64,000 nucleotides of DNA from Solenopsis invicta. Lineage: Eukaryota > Arthropoda > Insecta > Hymenoptera > Formicidae. A model generated the notes under the pieces. The model did no database searches. It worked only from the letters and a program-made list of their open reading frames with translations, and was not told the origin of the DNA. Shown one piece after another: positions 35,701 to 48,046 of this stretch (position 1 is the stretch's first letter; each line of letters starts with the position of its first letter). Location of the stretch: positions 24,175,561 through 24,239,560 of the forward strand of contig NC_052679.1 in the NCBI RefSeq assembly GCF_016802725.1, written 5' to 3'. Position numbers and translations under genes: made by a program.

Positions 35701-38700
35701 TACGTTGCAATTAATATTATTAGTTATTTTATAAATACTAAAAAAGATATAATCATATATAATTAAGTTTATTAATATCAATTTTACTAAATTTGCAAAT
35801 TATTTTGCTGTAATAGTAAAGAAATTCTCATTATGTTATTAAAGTAGTAGTCATATAACATCAGAGCAATGATGTTAGACTACTATAATTCGTGCAAATT
35901 CTTGTTGTCATAAGGAAATTTTTATTTAGCAAAATTGTCTAATTAAGAAAGCAGACCTTATTGAAGTATTGTTGTATTTACAAGTAATAAATATTAAGTT
36001 TAAATATAGCTTTATAAACAACGCAGCAAAGGTATCAAAAATATCAATTATTATTTTACAGAAACGGCAATGGGTACGGATATACGAGCTCAAGAAATCC
36101 AATCCAAATATACAACCGCATTGCAGGAGTCAGTTCCAAAATTTTTATATTGCCATTGTTAATGAAATACTTAATATTTTAATACTTAGTAATGATAAGG
36201 ATTAGTTTTAGACGGTCTTCCAAAAGTGTGAAAACCCTTTAATATTTCCAAAAATAAGAGAGACAGATTTTTGTTTCAGACAGATTTTTAGGATTTAAAA
36301 AGATATATTCACACATCATTTTGACCTTGAGTAGTACTGCCACGGTCAAATCAAGGTCATAATTATTTTAAACAAAACGTTCTCTTTTTCTTCTAGAATT
36401 TAATCGCAGGTGTCAATAACTTTCCAGCACATTATATAATAATAATAATAATAATAATAAAGTTAATTATTATTAAGAACTTACCGTGTTAAGAAGCTTG
36501 AAAGTATGCTATAACTTTTAAGCTTCATAACTCGGAAAAAAATTAATTTTGTTATAGTGTTTTGAAAAGCTCCTGACATCAGCCATTAGATTTTGAAATC
36601 AAAAATAAAAAATTTAATTAAAAAAAAATCGATGTAACCTTGATTTAATCTTAGTGATGTCATATAAGATTAAAATGATAGAATCAGTAAATAAATCTTT
36701 TTAAATCCTCTCTCTGTAACTTTTGTCTGAAACAATTCTCTCAAAATTGCTTAGTTTATAAAACATTAAAAAGTTTCCACACTTTTAGAAAACTCTATAT
36801 ATAATTTCAATTTTTACAAGCACATCATTGACGCATTACCCTATTCACAATGTAAAAAGTAAGATGAACCGTTGCGCATAACGGCGATCTATGAACGGAG
36901 ATCTATGAATCTCAACCGATCAGAAATTGATAGCGTTTTTCACTGAGAAAACTGGTGCGCACTGAGTGCGCACTTGCCGCAGGTAATTGGGCGTTTCCGT
37001 TGGCACCGTCATTGCGCAAACCGAAACGCCCAATTACCTGCGGCGAGTGCACACTCAGTGCTCACTGATTGTCCCAGTGAAAAACGCTATGAGCTTATTT
37101 GTGGAGCAAACTATTGAACTGTTATGCTCTGGTGACTATATTGAATTTTGGAAATAATCTCAACATTCGAATGACGAAATCCACTATCACCAACCCACTG
37201 TTCATCTATCGAAATAGTTTATTCTTCTTTTATCCTTCTTTTATAATGCTATTCTTCAAGAACAACGTATTTAAGTTAAATTTTACTTCTTACTCAATAA
37301 ATTGCAAATTATATTTTAATACTTTTAGAGTAGCCGAGTTAACAATGACTCGATTCTTTCAACCGTGGCTTTGGATTGACTGGTTATACTATTTAACGCC
37401 TGCAGGAAAACATTATAAATCAGTGCTCAAAATAGTGCACAAATTTGCTGATGAGGTAAAAAAAGCACAAATTTAAAATACTATCAGAGTTTAAATTTTT
37501 TACATATTGTTTAAAAATTCACACATTTACAATAAATATGATAAATTCTAGGTGATAATAAAGAAGAAGATTGAACGACAATCAAAAACTAGCAATACAG
37601 AACTTGAAAACAAGGGTAATGAATTAGACATAGGTATTATTGTAAATTATAATTATGCAGCATACATTTTACGTATTTTTTCTTCTTTTTTCTTATTTAA
37701 TAAAATGTGTTATATTAGGTAAGAAGAAGAAGATAGCGTTTTTAGATTTATTATTAGAAGAAAACGAAAAAGACGATACACCTATGACTGATGATGAGTT
37801 GAGATCGCAAGTGGACACGATTATGTTTGCGGTAATGTCTAAAATTAAAATTAAAATAAAATATTTTAATTATCTCAATACAATATTTTCTTCTATATCA
37901 CTCGATAATATATTTATGCAAGTGTAAAATAATATGAAAATGATAATAGGGACACGACACAACTTCAGTAGCTGTATGCTGGACACTCTTTCTGCTGGGC
38001 AATAATCTCGATCATCAGGAAAAAGTTCACGAAGAATTAGAAGAGGTTTTCGGAGATTCGGAAGCACCAGCCACTGTAAAGCAGCTGCCACTATTAAAAT
38101 ATCTGGACAGAGTTATAAAGGAAACGCTCCGAATATTTCCGAGTGCAAATTTAATATCGAGGGAACTAGTAGAAGATGTAAAATTAGGTAAGACATTTTA
38201 CTTATCTATTAAGAAGAAAATCTTAAAGAATTTGTTTTGTAAACGTGTGAATTTGTTTGTAAATCAATTAATAATGTTTTTGAAGGTAGTTTTTTCAGGT
38301 TTCGTACTTGTAAAACTTCGTAAATAATGCTCTTATTGTTTTCTTTACTAAAGAAAACTAAAATAATTTTTCTAAAAATACTTGTAAATAATTTTTCAGA
38401 TCAACAACAAAACTTAAATTATAATTTTACATAAAATTTAATTTTTAGATCACAAAAGCAATTATACGAATACAGAAAATGAATATATTTTATTATGTAT
38501 TTCGTGTATTATTAATCAAGGTGAATGCAGTCTATAGTCAATTTATTTCTTTTATTTTAGATGACCATATTCTTCCGAAAGATCATGAAGTCTCAGTGCC
38601 AATAGCGCTTGTACATCGGAACCCAGAGGTTTGGCCGGATCCATTGAAGTTCGATCCAGATCGCTTTCTTCCAGAGAACTCGAAAGATAGAAATCCATAT

Positions 38701-38901
38701 GCCTACGTTCCGTTCAGCGCTGGACCGAGAAATTGTGTAGGCATACGATTCGCTCAACAGGAACTGAAACTCTTATTGGTTGCTATTCTCAGAAAATGGA
38801 AGGTAAAAAGCGTAGAAACAATGGACACGATCCGATACGTTGAATTTATGGTTTTGCGACCCTGCGAGGAGTTGCTCATACATTTCACATCCAAGAAATA
38901 A
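32786..38901 (+). CDS. CYP4: Cytochrome P450, CYP4 family, gene 2 (511 aa)
   Basis: Tandem paralog of gene 1, same orientation, about 5.3 kb downstream. Ten exons: 32786-32954, 33095-33207, 34540-34630, 35424-35618, 36062-36128, 37329-37455, 37552-37633, 37719-37831, 37950-38187, 38561-38901. Internal exons match gene 1 in length exactly; exon 1 is one codon shorter (LALFTLC). All phases are conserved; total 1536 nt with stop. WFHDR, AGHDTT, ETLR, PDRF and FSAGPRNCVG (C457) are all intact, so a working enzyme is expected. Differences from gene 1 are few in exons 2 and 4 but dense in exon 3, which covers the B-C region (substrate recognition site 1): 9 of 31 residues differ. The codon across intron 1 changes Glu to Lys. 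The two enzymes may therefore differ in substrate. Introns are mostly shorter than in gene 1 because several transposons are missing. Confidence 0.93.
36213..36796. mobile_element. Palindromic element in CYP4 gene 2 intron 5 (shared)
   Basis: Ortholog of the element at 25044-25609 in gene 1 at the same position. It has extra sequence including an (ATA)n tract at 36434-36460. Ends are more decayed (GTCTTCCAAAAGTGTG; right end TTTTAGAAAACTCTATATA). Confidence 0.8.
36931..37090. mobile_element. MITE with TGA target duplication, copy 2
   Basis: Same family as 9572-9730. Gene 1 has the empty site CAGAAATTGAGCTTATTTG (25731 region). Here TGA is duplicated on each side (36928-36930 and 37091-37093). 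This fixes the element ends as TAGCG...CGCTA and dates the insertion after the P450 duplication. Confidence 0.92.
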
Positions 38902-39512
38902 TCAGTTTACCAGCAAATGTATACTTTTTATAATGTGATTTTTATAGTTTTTTCTTATTAATATTTTATGAATATGTATGTACGTAATGCACATATTCTT
39001 ACATATATGCACATAAATGTTATATATGCCTAAATATCACAATAATTGAATTGAGGTGTCGGTATTTATTAATGCAATCAAGTACTTATAATAACAATAC
39101 GTTATAATTGTTATTTAAAATTTGGGATCTCGCCTTACAGACAAAATGTTTTAAGCTAACAAAATAGTTTTGACGATAAATGCAATACGAACAAAAGATT
39201 AGCACTTTTTGCAATAGGACGACAAATATTAATAAATGTTTAATGCAAAATCATATTATAATTAAATATATAAAGGTGATGATAATATAATAGTGATTGT
39301 TAATTAATGCGCCCATGTTTAGAATTGTAATTATTGTATAATTGTTAATAACTTGTATTGAGGATAATCCCAAGCATAGAATCAAAATGTATACATTTTG
39401 AATTTTATTAAATAATAAAGTAAATAGTACACACAAACAACCAGGGTCAACTCTAATATATTGATACTGTTCTTATAAATTTAATTCTCTAAACCATATA
39501 CTATTAAGTTAC
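38902..39512 (+). repeat. 3' flank of CYP4 gene 2
   Basis: Aligns with 27524-28132 downstream of gene 1; likely 3'UTR and polyadenylation region. No further exon. Confidence 0.65.
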
Positions 39513-39524
39513 TTAATATAAGCA

Positions 39525-40510
39525 AAATTTAATAACAAAAATAAAAGTAAATAAGAAATAAATAATATATAGACAATTTAACAAGTTTTATTTTGTTTCT
39601 ACACGCTATCGATATTTTAAAAAATCAGGTACATCTGATATTTTTTTATCAACTTATATAATTATTAATAACATCAATATGCAATTTTATTTTAAATTGT
39701 TGTATTTTCATAAAAGAAGAATTGCTGTAGAATATTCTACATTCATCGTGTATATTAAAAATTTTTATAAAGTTAAATCAATATTTTTATAAACTCAAGT
39801 TTCCTAATTCGTATCACCACAAATTTTACTATAAAATAATAAGTACTAATATAAGATTGATAAGTTATACCTATTATTAAAACTATCGTAGTAATTGCCA
39901 TAAATAAAAATATGCCAATAACAAAAATAAATTTAAGTTAGTTTTATTTTAATATTCTTAAATTTCATTATTGTTATTTACTACTTATTAAATATTTGAT
40001 AATTTTTTTGATGAATTACTAATAAAGTAAATATTAGTTAATTGTTTCTTTTATTTTGAATTATTTTAATTCATAAATTTGATGTTTTTGAAGATAATAT
40101 TATTTAAGAAACCGCAGGTAAACCTTAGACGGTCATTCTTCTAATTCACACGGTTCGCAGTATATTACAGAAAAGCTTATCAATTCAATTCTTATTACTG
40201 AAAGGTTTAATATTTAAATAGATGACTAAAATATCAAATTACAATTTTAAACTTTGATTTGCATCAATGCGAAGAATAATAAAAAAAATTGCTAAAGTAG
40301 TATACATTTGGCAACTCGAATCTTCTCTTTTTATGCAAGAATATTTTATTTTATATTGTAAATATAAAAAATTCTCTGCGTAACATCTTAGCAAGTTATA
40401 TTTGTAACAATCAAAGTTTGTGTTAATGACTTATCATTATATTTACTCTTGTGCGTGTGCGTGTGCATGTGAGTGTGCGTGTGCGCTCGCGTGTGTGTGT
40501 GTTTGTATTT
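39525..40510 (+). repeat. Duplicated flank, matches 10868-11620
   Basis: Carries the same succession of blocks as 10868-11620 and ends in a GT/GC microsatellite (40445-40503). Contains about 230 bp at 39840-40110 not present in the partner. Confidence 0.7.
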
Positions 40511-40960
40511 CATGTTTGTATAATCTATAATCTATGATCTCTAATCCCTACGCATTTTTTATATTACATATAGTGTAAATGTCATTTAACTTTTTAGTGT
40601 GTTCTTATACAAGTACATTTTAAAATAATAGAATAACTGTATCGATAATATAAATAAACTTGTAATTTATATTTAGATTTTTATTCTTGTGGTGGGCGTC
40701 TTTCTGCTATAATAATTACATATCCATACAAAAATTTTTATTTTATTTGTAAACAGAATATATCTATTTGTTAATTTTTTTAAGTTTGCAAGACATTTAT
40801 TATTTAATAAAAAAATTATGTTTATACGTATTTAAATAATAATAATAATAATATATTTAAATAATTTGTATTTAAAATAATTATTTATTTTTTTTATTTA
40901 TTATTATTATTTATTTATTTATTTATTTATTATTTATTTATTTTTATTTTATTCGTATTT

Positions 40961-41535
40961 AAAATTCGAGAAACAAGACCACGAAGAAGATGCGAAACAC
41001 GATTGAACGCGACACAATTTCGCATCATTCATCGTATTCGACTGACGACGGACGTTGACATGAACGGCCGATATTTCACTTCACTTTCACTCCACGGCAT
41101 TCTCAAAACACTCACATGCATAAAAAATTCGTACGGGACGACGAGGATGCGAGTTGAAATGCGCCATGACACGTCGCCGTCCCGCCTAACCTTCCGACTG
41201 GTCGACCGTTGCACAATACTGCGTACTAGCGGCGTAGGCGGCGCAAGCGCGCAGGCGCGGCTCACACCGCTACGCAGTACGGAGACGGTGGTCGGTTTCA
41301 GTCGGTCAGGCAGGACGGCGCGATGTCTCTACGCATTCAACTCACATCCTTGTCGTCACGTACGAGTTTTAATACGAGCGAGTATTTTGAGAGTGCCGTG
41401 AAGTGTCGAAAGTAAAGTGAAATATCGGGCGTTCGTGTCAACGTCCGTCGTCAGTCGGATACAATGCGTGATGCAAAGTCGTGTTGCGTTTAATCGTGTT
41501 TTGCCTCTTCTCCGTTGCCTCGTATCTCGAGTTTT
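40961..41535. repeat. 575-bp GC-rich palindrome
   Basis: AAAATTCGAG at 40961 pairs with CTCGAGTTTT ending at 41535, and pairing continues inward to a centre near 41248. Examples are TCAACGTCCGTCGTCAGTCG against CGACTGACGACGGACGTTGA, GAAATATCGG, and GCGAGTTGAA. The core is much more GC-rich than the surroundings. Long open frames of 132 and 78 codons on opposite strands are a by-product of base composition. It could be a foldback transposon or an inverted duplication of a CpG-rich promoter. Confidence 0.8.
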
Positions 41536-41692
41536 ACACGCGTGTAAGTATCAGAAGTGTTTCGAGATTGCCAAAACAAAGAGCCAAGTGCGAATCAAGA
41601 TGAATCATTGTAAGGAGTGTCTTACAATTAGATCTCGAATGCTCGACAGCTATAGCCGAAACGGAACTGGACGGTGCGACTAACGGCGATTG
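41297..41692 (+). promoter_or_regulatory. Probable promoter and 5'UTR exon of an unidentified gene
   Basis: An arthropod-type initiator TCAGT at about 41298 is followed by GC-rich sequence. It ends at a consensus donor CGATTG|GTGAGTC after base 41692. The only ATG-initiated frame before the donor (MNHCKECLTIRS...) stops within the exon, so it would be an upstream frame. The coding part is not located in the window. Confidence 0.35.
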
Positions 41693-41699
41693 GTGAGTC

Positions 41700-42420
41700 A
41701 ATTTGTACTATTGTATTCGGTATTCGTACCTTGTCCCCATTGCATACACGTAAATGATCGTCGGTACAGTGCAACGAGACGAACAAATCGGTCTCATGAA
41801 AGCAATTAAGAACGATTTGAAGTTGACATCTTTGTACGCGCGCATAGTTTTGATCATAGACTAAGGCTGCGTCTACCTTAGTCTATGGATTCAATCAATC
41901 AATGATACAAATGCAGAGATTGTGTCGTATTTGATTGCGCAAAGAAATTTCATTTCTCATATAAAATTATGATCCTAATTTTGTAAACTTGTAACAAAAA
42001 GGTTTAACAGACTCTTTCAAAAAACATTTTTATTTTTTTTTATTTTTTTTAGATTAAATTTTTTTAAACTAGTGATTTATTTTGCTCCCAATTTTTTCTT
42101 TAATTGATTTTTTCTTGGCGTAATAAATACCATGTCAATGTATTATTTTATATAGAACTTAAGCCAAAAATATAAAGATTAAGAAATTATAATAAAATTC
42201 AATAATAAAATTAGTTTCTTGTAATTTTTACACCTATAAAGAAAAATTAATTTGCCTCGGTTTATATCCTAGTAAAATATTATACTTTATTAATTATTCA
42301 ATCAATCTTGATGGAATCAATTAATAATTTACATCTATTATTAGCTGTTTAAACATTATAATAAACACAAAAAATGTTTGTATTTTGTCTTTTGTGACTT
42401 TCTAATTTTATTTTTTTTTA
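41700..42420. other. Non-coding stretch
   Basis: AT-rich, with no exon seen up to the relic OBP exon. Confidence 0.45.
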
Positions 42421-42426
42421 TTATAG

Positions 42427-42515
42427 CGAAAGACTTACAGATAAATGTCAAAAAAAGTTTAGATCTTATGGAATGTATCATGAAAGCTGAAAAAAGACAG
42501 TCACCCTACTTCTAA
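42427..42515 (+). pseudogene. Relic last exon of an OBP
   Basis: It follows an acceptor TTATTATAG and aligns base by base with the last exon of the OBP pseudogene at 6522-6601. A one-base loss after GAC and a one-base gain near 42463 shift the frame in between and destroy C5 (NVKKSLDLMEC instead of KCQKAFNLIEC). The end differs: SPYF before the stop. No other OBP exons were found upstream. The flanking 3' sequence is also shared. Confidence 0.65.
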
Positions 42516-43660
42516 TAGATATAAACATAAACATGAATACAAAATATGCTATTAAAGAATTGGATTTAAAAACAGTCGGTATATAATCAGTATATAAACA
42601 TTTGAATTGTAGAGCATTTATAATATACAGATGTATAACTTTTTTGTTTTGATATATTAAAATAATAATAAAAATAAATTTTAGTTTAATGAAATTTTAT
42701 TTAAAAAAAAAAAATTAAAATTATCATTGTTAACTTAAATATGTGTTACCGGCTTTACATACGATATATCGATGATAGACTTGCAAAATGTCTAAAATTA
42801 GTAACTTTACAGGAGGAACAATAAACTGTTTTGAAATCACATTACAATATACATTTTATTACAATTGCCACTGAAGCGCTTTACGATTACCTTATAACAT
42901 TAATGAGTACATGACAGTCTACTAAATATAATACCAAAAACACAATTTCGGAAATTTTAGACTTACGTTTTGTAAATACATCATCGATATTGCATTATTT
43001 ACCACAATTTTAGTTCCATTATCAAATTTTCTTCAAACCATTAATAATTCTTAATAAATAAATTTCTTAATAAATAAAATTCTTAATAAATAATAATCAT
43101 TTGAAAATAAAGCCAATTATTGTTTAAGTACTAGACATTACGATTTTCACTATTTATTTAAAATATAATTATTTGTTACAAAATTACATTTGCTAAATGA
43201 ACATAAGTGGATACACAAAATATTTGGAAAATATGTTACAAAATCATTCATGACAGCTCTTTATTGATTATTGGTTATACTAATTACAATCAGAATTTGC
43301 AATACTTTTATTGGACTTTTTTATAGATTTCTCACTCCATTCGTGACGGATCCAAAAAGATCTACATAATGGAAAAAAAGTTACGACTCTTAACCAATAG
43401 TACATAGCTAATTATACTTTCGCATATATATTTATGAAATAACTAAAGAAAGGACATGAATAAAACATTATGGACTATAGAAATATTAGAGCCTGAAGCA
43501 ATTTATTTTATAACAAGATATGCAATAAACATAGGTACATGACACAACGTAAATCTCACATACTGCGTGATAAAAATTAGTTAATTATAATTCCTCTCTC
43601 AACAAGAAATTATGTACGATATGTTACTATTATAACGTCGGATTATTTATTGCAAAAATT
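42516..43660. other. Non-coding AT-rich stretch
   Basis: First 190 bases are the shared OBP 3' flank. The rest holds no gene I can support. Confidence 0.45.
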
Positions 43661-43852
43661 ATGTCAAGATCAGTAAAAATTAAACACGAAGCTAAAAAAT
43701 TTCGATCAATATTATTGAAAAGCGTCTCAAAACTATCAGAGTTAAATTTCATCTTGTTGAATGCAACCAATGATCACAAAAATGGTCATCCTTCAACTTC
43801 ACGTAATTCTGCATCTTATTTGAAAAAGAAAATAAAACGATTTGAATTATGA
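43661..43852 (+). CDS. Uncharacterised 63-aa open frame
   Basis: ATG at 43661 to TGA at 43852. The product is basic and polar (MSRSVKIKHEAKKF start, YLKKKIKRFEL end), with neither signal peptide nor membrane segment. I do not recognise it. It could be a chance frame or a fragment of a decayed element. There is no splice or neighbour support. Confidence 0.2.
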   Translation: MSRSVKIKHEAKKFRSILLKSVSKLSELNFILLNATNDHKNGHPSTSRNSASYLKKKIKRFEL

Positions 43853-43859
43853 TTAAGAA

Positions 43860-46140
43860 CGTAATCGTATCTACAATAACAATTACCAATTAACATCCAG
43901 AGAAAAATATAATTCCTATCTATGTCACGAGATACGCTAGATATTTATACACTATTCAATCTTAGTTTACACCACCCATTCCCCGTTTATATTTTATTTC
44001 TCGAAATCGAGAACGTGAAATTACTTTGTTGTAATTGCGCCGATATGTATCCATAAATTAAAGTAGAACAAGTTCTGCAGGGGATTTGTAAATTGCAGAG
44101 TGTATTCCATAAAAGATTAATATTACAAATGCATTTCTCCATGAATTCCAAGTCGAAGTTTCCTTAACGATGAAATTGCCTTGTTTACGCGATATTTTAA
44201 ATACTTATTTATCATTTAAAAACTTAGACATCTTTTATGAACAAAATTTTGAGAATACGTTAACCTCTTATTACTGTTAATTATAAAACAATACTTTCTT
44301 TACAGAAATTTCAATTTTATTAAAATGTTTAAAAATTTAAAAATCTATTTGTTAAAAATTTATATTCTTGTTAAGGAAAAATCGTTTTTATAAATTTATT
44401 TAAGAATGTACCACTGCTACCGACTGCTATTCTTTACATCCTGTACGAATTAACAATAATACTGATATAGGCATCTTTTGAAAGACTTCGCTGACGTGTA
44501 CAATTGTAATCGGTGAAAGAGATTTCTTCGACTTATTTGATCTCGTTAATTACACTTCGTCAATATAACATATGTCTGCAACACAAGTCGGAGGACATAA
44601 ATCATATTATAAATGCACTTAGGTAAATAAAAATGTTAAATAGCAATATAAAAAGAAGAACTATTTGTGTTTCATTAACAAACCTCTTCGTTTCTGATTA
44701 ATGCGCACAGTCTTTACTTCAGAAATACATAAATTTTAGTAATATTGTACATAAATATATCTATATAAAAGAAGCTTATTTAACATTTAAAAATTTAGAC
44801 ATTTTTCACAAATCTAATTTTAAACATTAAACTTTTAATTTGTTAATAATTTAAGAACAATTTTTCTTCTTACAGAAATTTAATTTAAACATTTAAATAT
44901 GCATTAAATACTTAAATATTATAACGTAATTTATTTAGATTTTTTTAAACTAAATTCTCTGAAGAATTTCCCGGGAAAAAATTTTTCATGTATAAATATA
45001 TATAATTATATATAAAATATGTGCAATTATATATTTTTCAATATATATGGACATATTTTACATATAATCATGTATTATTATATATAAATATACGAAAATT
45101 ATATAATTATAATCATATTTTTAATTGTATATATATTACTGCATATAAATTTATGTAATTATTATATATAATTATTTATAATTATATTAGATTATATAAT
45201 AATTATATATAAGATTATGTATAATTATATATATTATAATTATATTAAAAAATTTTTTCCCGAGTGATTGCTTAAAGATCATATCTTTTAGTAGCAACAA
45301 TGGCACAACTCAAAAAACAATGCTTTCTAAGAAATGAGTTTAAATCATTAAAACTTCGCTTCAGAAAATCATAAAAGTATCATTTTTAAATACGACTTTA
45401 AATATAATTTTAAATACGACGTGACATATCTGATTGTAGACAAATAAAAGTATCACTAGCTTTTCATTCAATATGTACTAAATTCTCATTTATTATAAAA
45501 ATAAATCTTAAAAAACAAACTTTTTGGAATTATAACACTTTTGAGACAAAACTTTTCCTATTTTTCTTTTTTATTTCAAAAGATCAATGTCATTCAATGC
45601 CAATAATAAGAATTTTGAAGATTTGTTTTTTTGTTGCACTTAACAAAATGCCAATCGAACGATATATTTGGTACTAAGAATTCATCGTTAATTGTATCAA
45701 TTTAAAGCAGGATTTATTTTTTATATGAAATATATCTTATCAAAAAATAAGAAGTATAGAACAACATAAATATACTCAAACAATTTTATTATACGCAAAT
45801 CTATTTTTTTTTTACGGGAGAGTTATTCATAGAAACGCAGCAAGAGTTTTGTGAAATATTGTTTGTGAAATAGTATTTTATCGTAGAACTTTTTTTTCAC
45901 ATGCATCGTGTTCATTGTGTACACTTTGAATTTACGTTCTCAGTCGCGATTGTATCTGAGACTTGCGGCTTGTGACCTGCGTCCGACGCACGCAATTCTG
46001 AATCGTAATAGCGGCAAAACGTAAACGATAGCGTACACATAGCAAATCATACGCATTGACTAGATTAAGATCGGCTCGTGATATGTAAAATAATTATAAT
46101 AACGAAGACTTAAATAACGGATTGATAAATCAACAGACGA
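43860..46140. other. Non-coding stretch with an AT-rich foldback
   Basis: AT-rich. At 44966-45264, TTTCCCGGGAAAAAATTTT and its inverted form AAAATTTTTTCCCGAG enclose about 260 bp of ATATAATTATATAT repeats, probably a decayed foldback element. A TCAGTCG initiator-like site lies at 45949-45955 in a short GC-richer patch. Confidence 0.45.
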
Positions 46141-46203
46141 CATTTTTCTTGCACCCATCATCGTAACTCATAGACGCCTCTTCTTTTTTTCTCGTTTTTA
46201 GAT

Positions 46204-46290
46204 TTAGCTACATCGGTTTAATTATTTGGAGGAGACGTTTTGTAACAGTTGCGTTACCGTTTCTAAGAGCTGCTGTATTATTGTGAATCT
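46204..46290. other. Candidate terminal exon, strand unresolved
   Basis: On the plus strand a strong acceptor (pyrimidine run then TTTTTAG) precedes a frame reading FSYIGLIIWRRRFVTVALP to a stop. On the minus strand an acceptor TTTATGTTTCAG at about 46290 precedes FTIIQQLLETVTQLLQNVSS to a stop. Only one, or neither, can be real. No partner exon was found. Confidence 0.2.
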
Positions 46291-46299
46291 GAAACATAA

Positions 46300-48046
46300 A
46301 GCAGAGAATAGTTTATGATCTCCGATTTGAGGAAACATTCTACAATCAATTGTAATTACACGAAGATAACTAAGGACATAATTTTATCTAAAGAACAACT
46401 CTTATCTATGTGATATAATAGAGAATAATATACTCAGAATTTTATACCTAGTAAAAAAGAGTCTCTACTATCAATTTACGTAACATTTCTCGTTTAAAAT
46501 AAAATCTAATAATACACTTACACACTTATATAATAGGACATTTGTATTGTATATCATATGATGATAATATAAATGACAATAGTAAGAAATTAAGTGCAAT
46601 TATAAATAAATAGCTTTAGAAAATATTGAAAGTGTCTATTTAGAAATTTACTATTTGGTCTTATCTTTTTTTTAATAAAAATTAAAACAACAAAATTAAA
46701 AGAATCCCAAGTTTGGTGAAACATTTACGCGTTTTAATGTTATGAGCGAGTTATAATTGAATTGTGCGTAGACGAGTGGTCTTTATAACCAGTCAAACTG
46801 TCATCCTAAAGTTAGAATGCAGAATTTTATCGCTATTTCGTGCAATCGTGTGTACACAATGGTGAACAACTTTTCGATGTCAATATGTGCCGCGGAGAAA
46901 CTTTTAAAGCGGACCCTTGCGTCGTCATTGTCTCGTAGTGCGCTACGAGAAAGATAATCCATAGCTTTGTTTTAAATGTCACTTGGTACTCATGTGCAAG
47001 GAAAAAAATATTTTCACAGCATTAACAGTGCGGAATAATTCGTAAACGGGTGATCATAAATGTTAATCATAGAATGTAGAAGTATACATAGAATTTAAAA
47101 GCGCAATAAAATCTTATTATAGCAATAATGAAATATACCGATTTTATAATAACAATCAGTATAATTGAATACACTTAAATACTTGACGTGTCGCATGCAA
47201 AATAAATATAGAAGTGTATATAATACATGTAGCGTATCAATGTGCCCCGATAGGCAAATATTGCAGTAATAGTATCGTAAATTAATGAAAATAATTGCGT
47301 TAAGATGATATGTCATAACACACCTATAACAGTTTTTTCAAAACAAAATCTCTGAATAATTTTTGATAAAAATAAGACAAATTTAAATTTGATAAAAAAT
47401 TTATAATTATTTCAAGAACCATTTGATTCTATATATAAAATTTTGCCATGCGTACTATTTCATATTGCATATTTTCACGCTATAATTTAGGACTTTTCGT
47501 ACATTTGTGTAAGCATGTGTTAATTGCTTTTTTAAATGTTTTACGTAAAATGCAATTGAAATGTTTTTTTTAATTATTGAGCAATTTCTTTCCAATGTTA
47601 ATTTTAAGAATGTACCACTAACAAAGTTGTTGTTATAGTTTTGCCGAAATATTTCAAAAATTAATTAGCAAACAATTACTAATATTTTATATCATATTTA
47701 TTTAAAAAAATTAACAGTTCTACATCTATTTTTGTGAACGTAACCACATAATTGCAGATAATGATTTTTATGCATGATTTCATCATATAATTTAATAATC
47801 GTTGTCCATCGGGGCAAATTCCTAAAAATACGTGGCACTTGTGCGTTATAATAAAAGACATTTTGAAAGATATTTTCATATGAGAAAAAATAACATATTT
47901 AATTTTTCTTCTCTTTCTTTACAAACGAATTCTAATAGCCCGCTTGATACTTAATTGATTAATAAATACTAGAAGCACACATTCAGCCATTAGGTACGCA
48001 TGAAAGATAAACGAAACGACAAAGAATCGCGACACATGAATGTTTG
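46300..48046. other. Tachykinin 3' flank, non-coding
   Basis: No exon seen. It contains the likely 3'UTR of the minus-strand tachykinin gene. A minus-strand AATAAA near 47702-47697 is a possible polyadenylation signal. Confidence 0.4.

Noticed and set aside
41003..41683. Frames of 132, 78 and 88 codons
   Set aside because: Arise from the GC-rich palindrome and lack domains. The region is better read as a palindrome plus 5'UTR.
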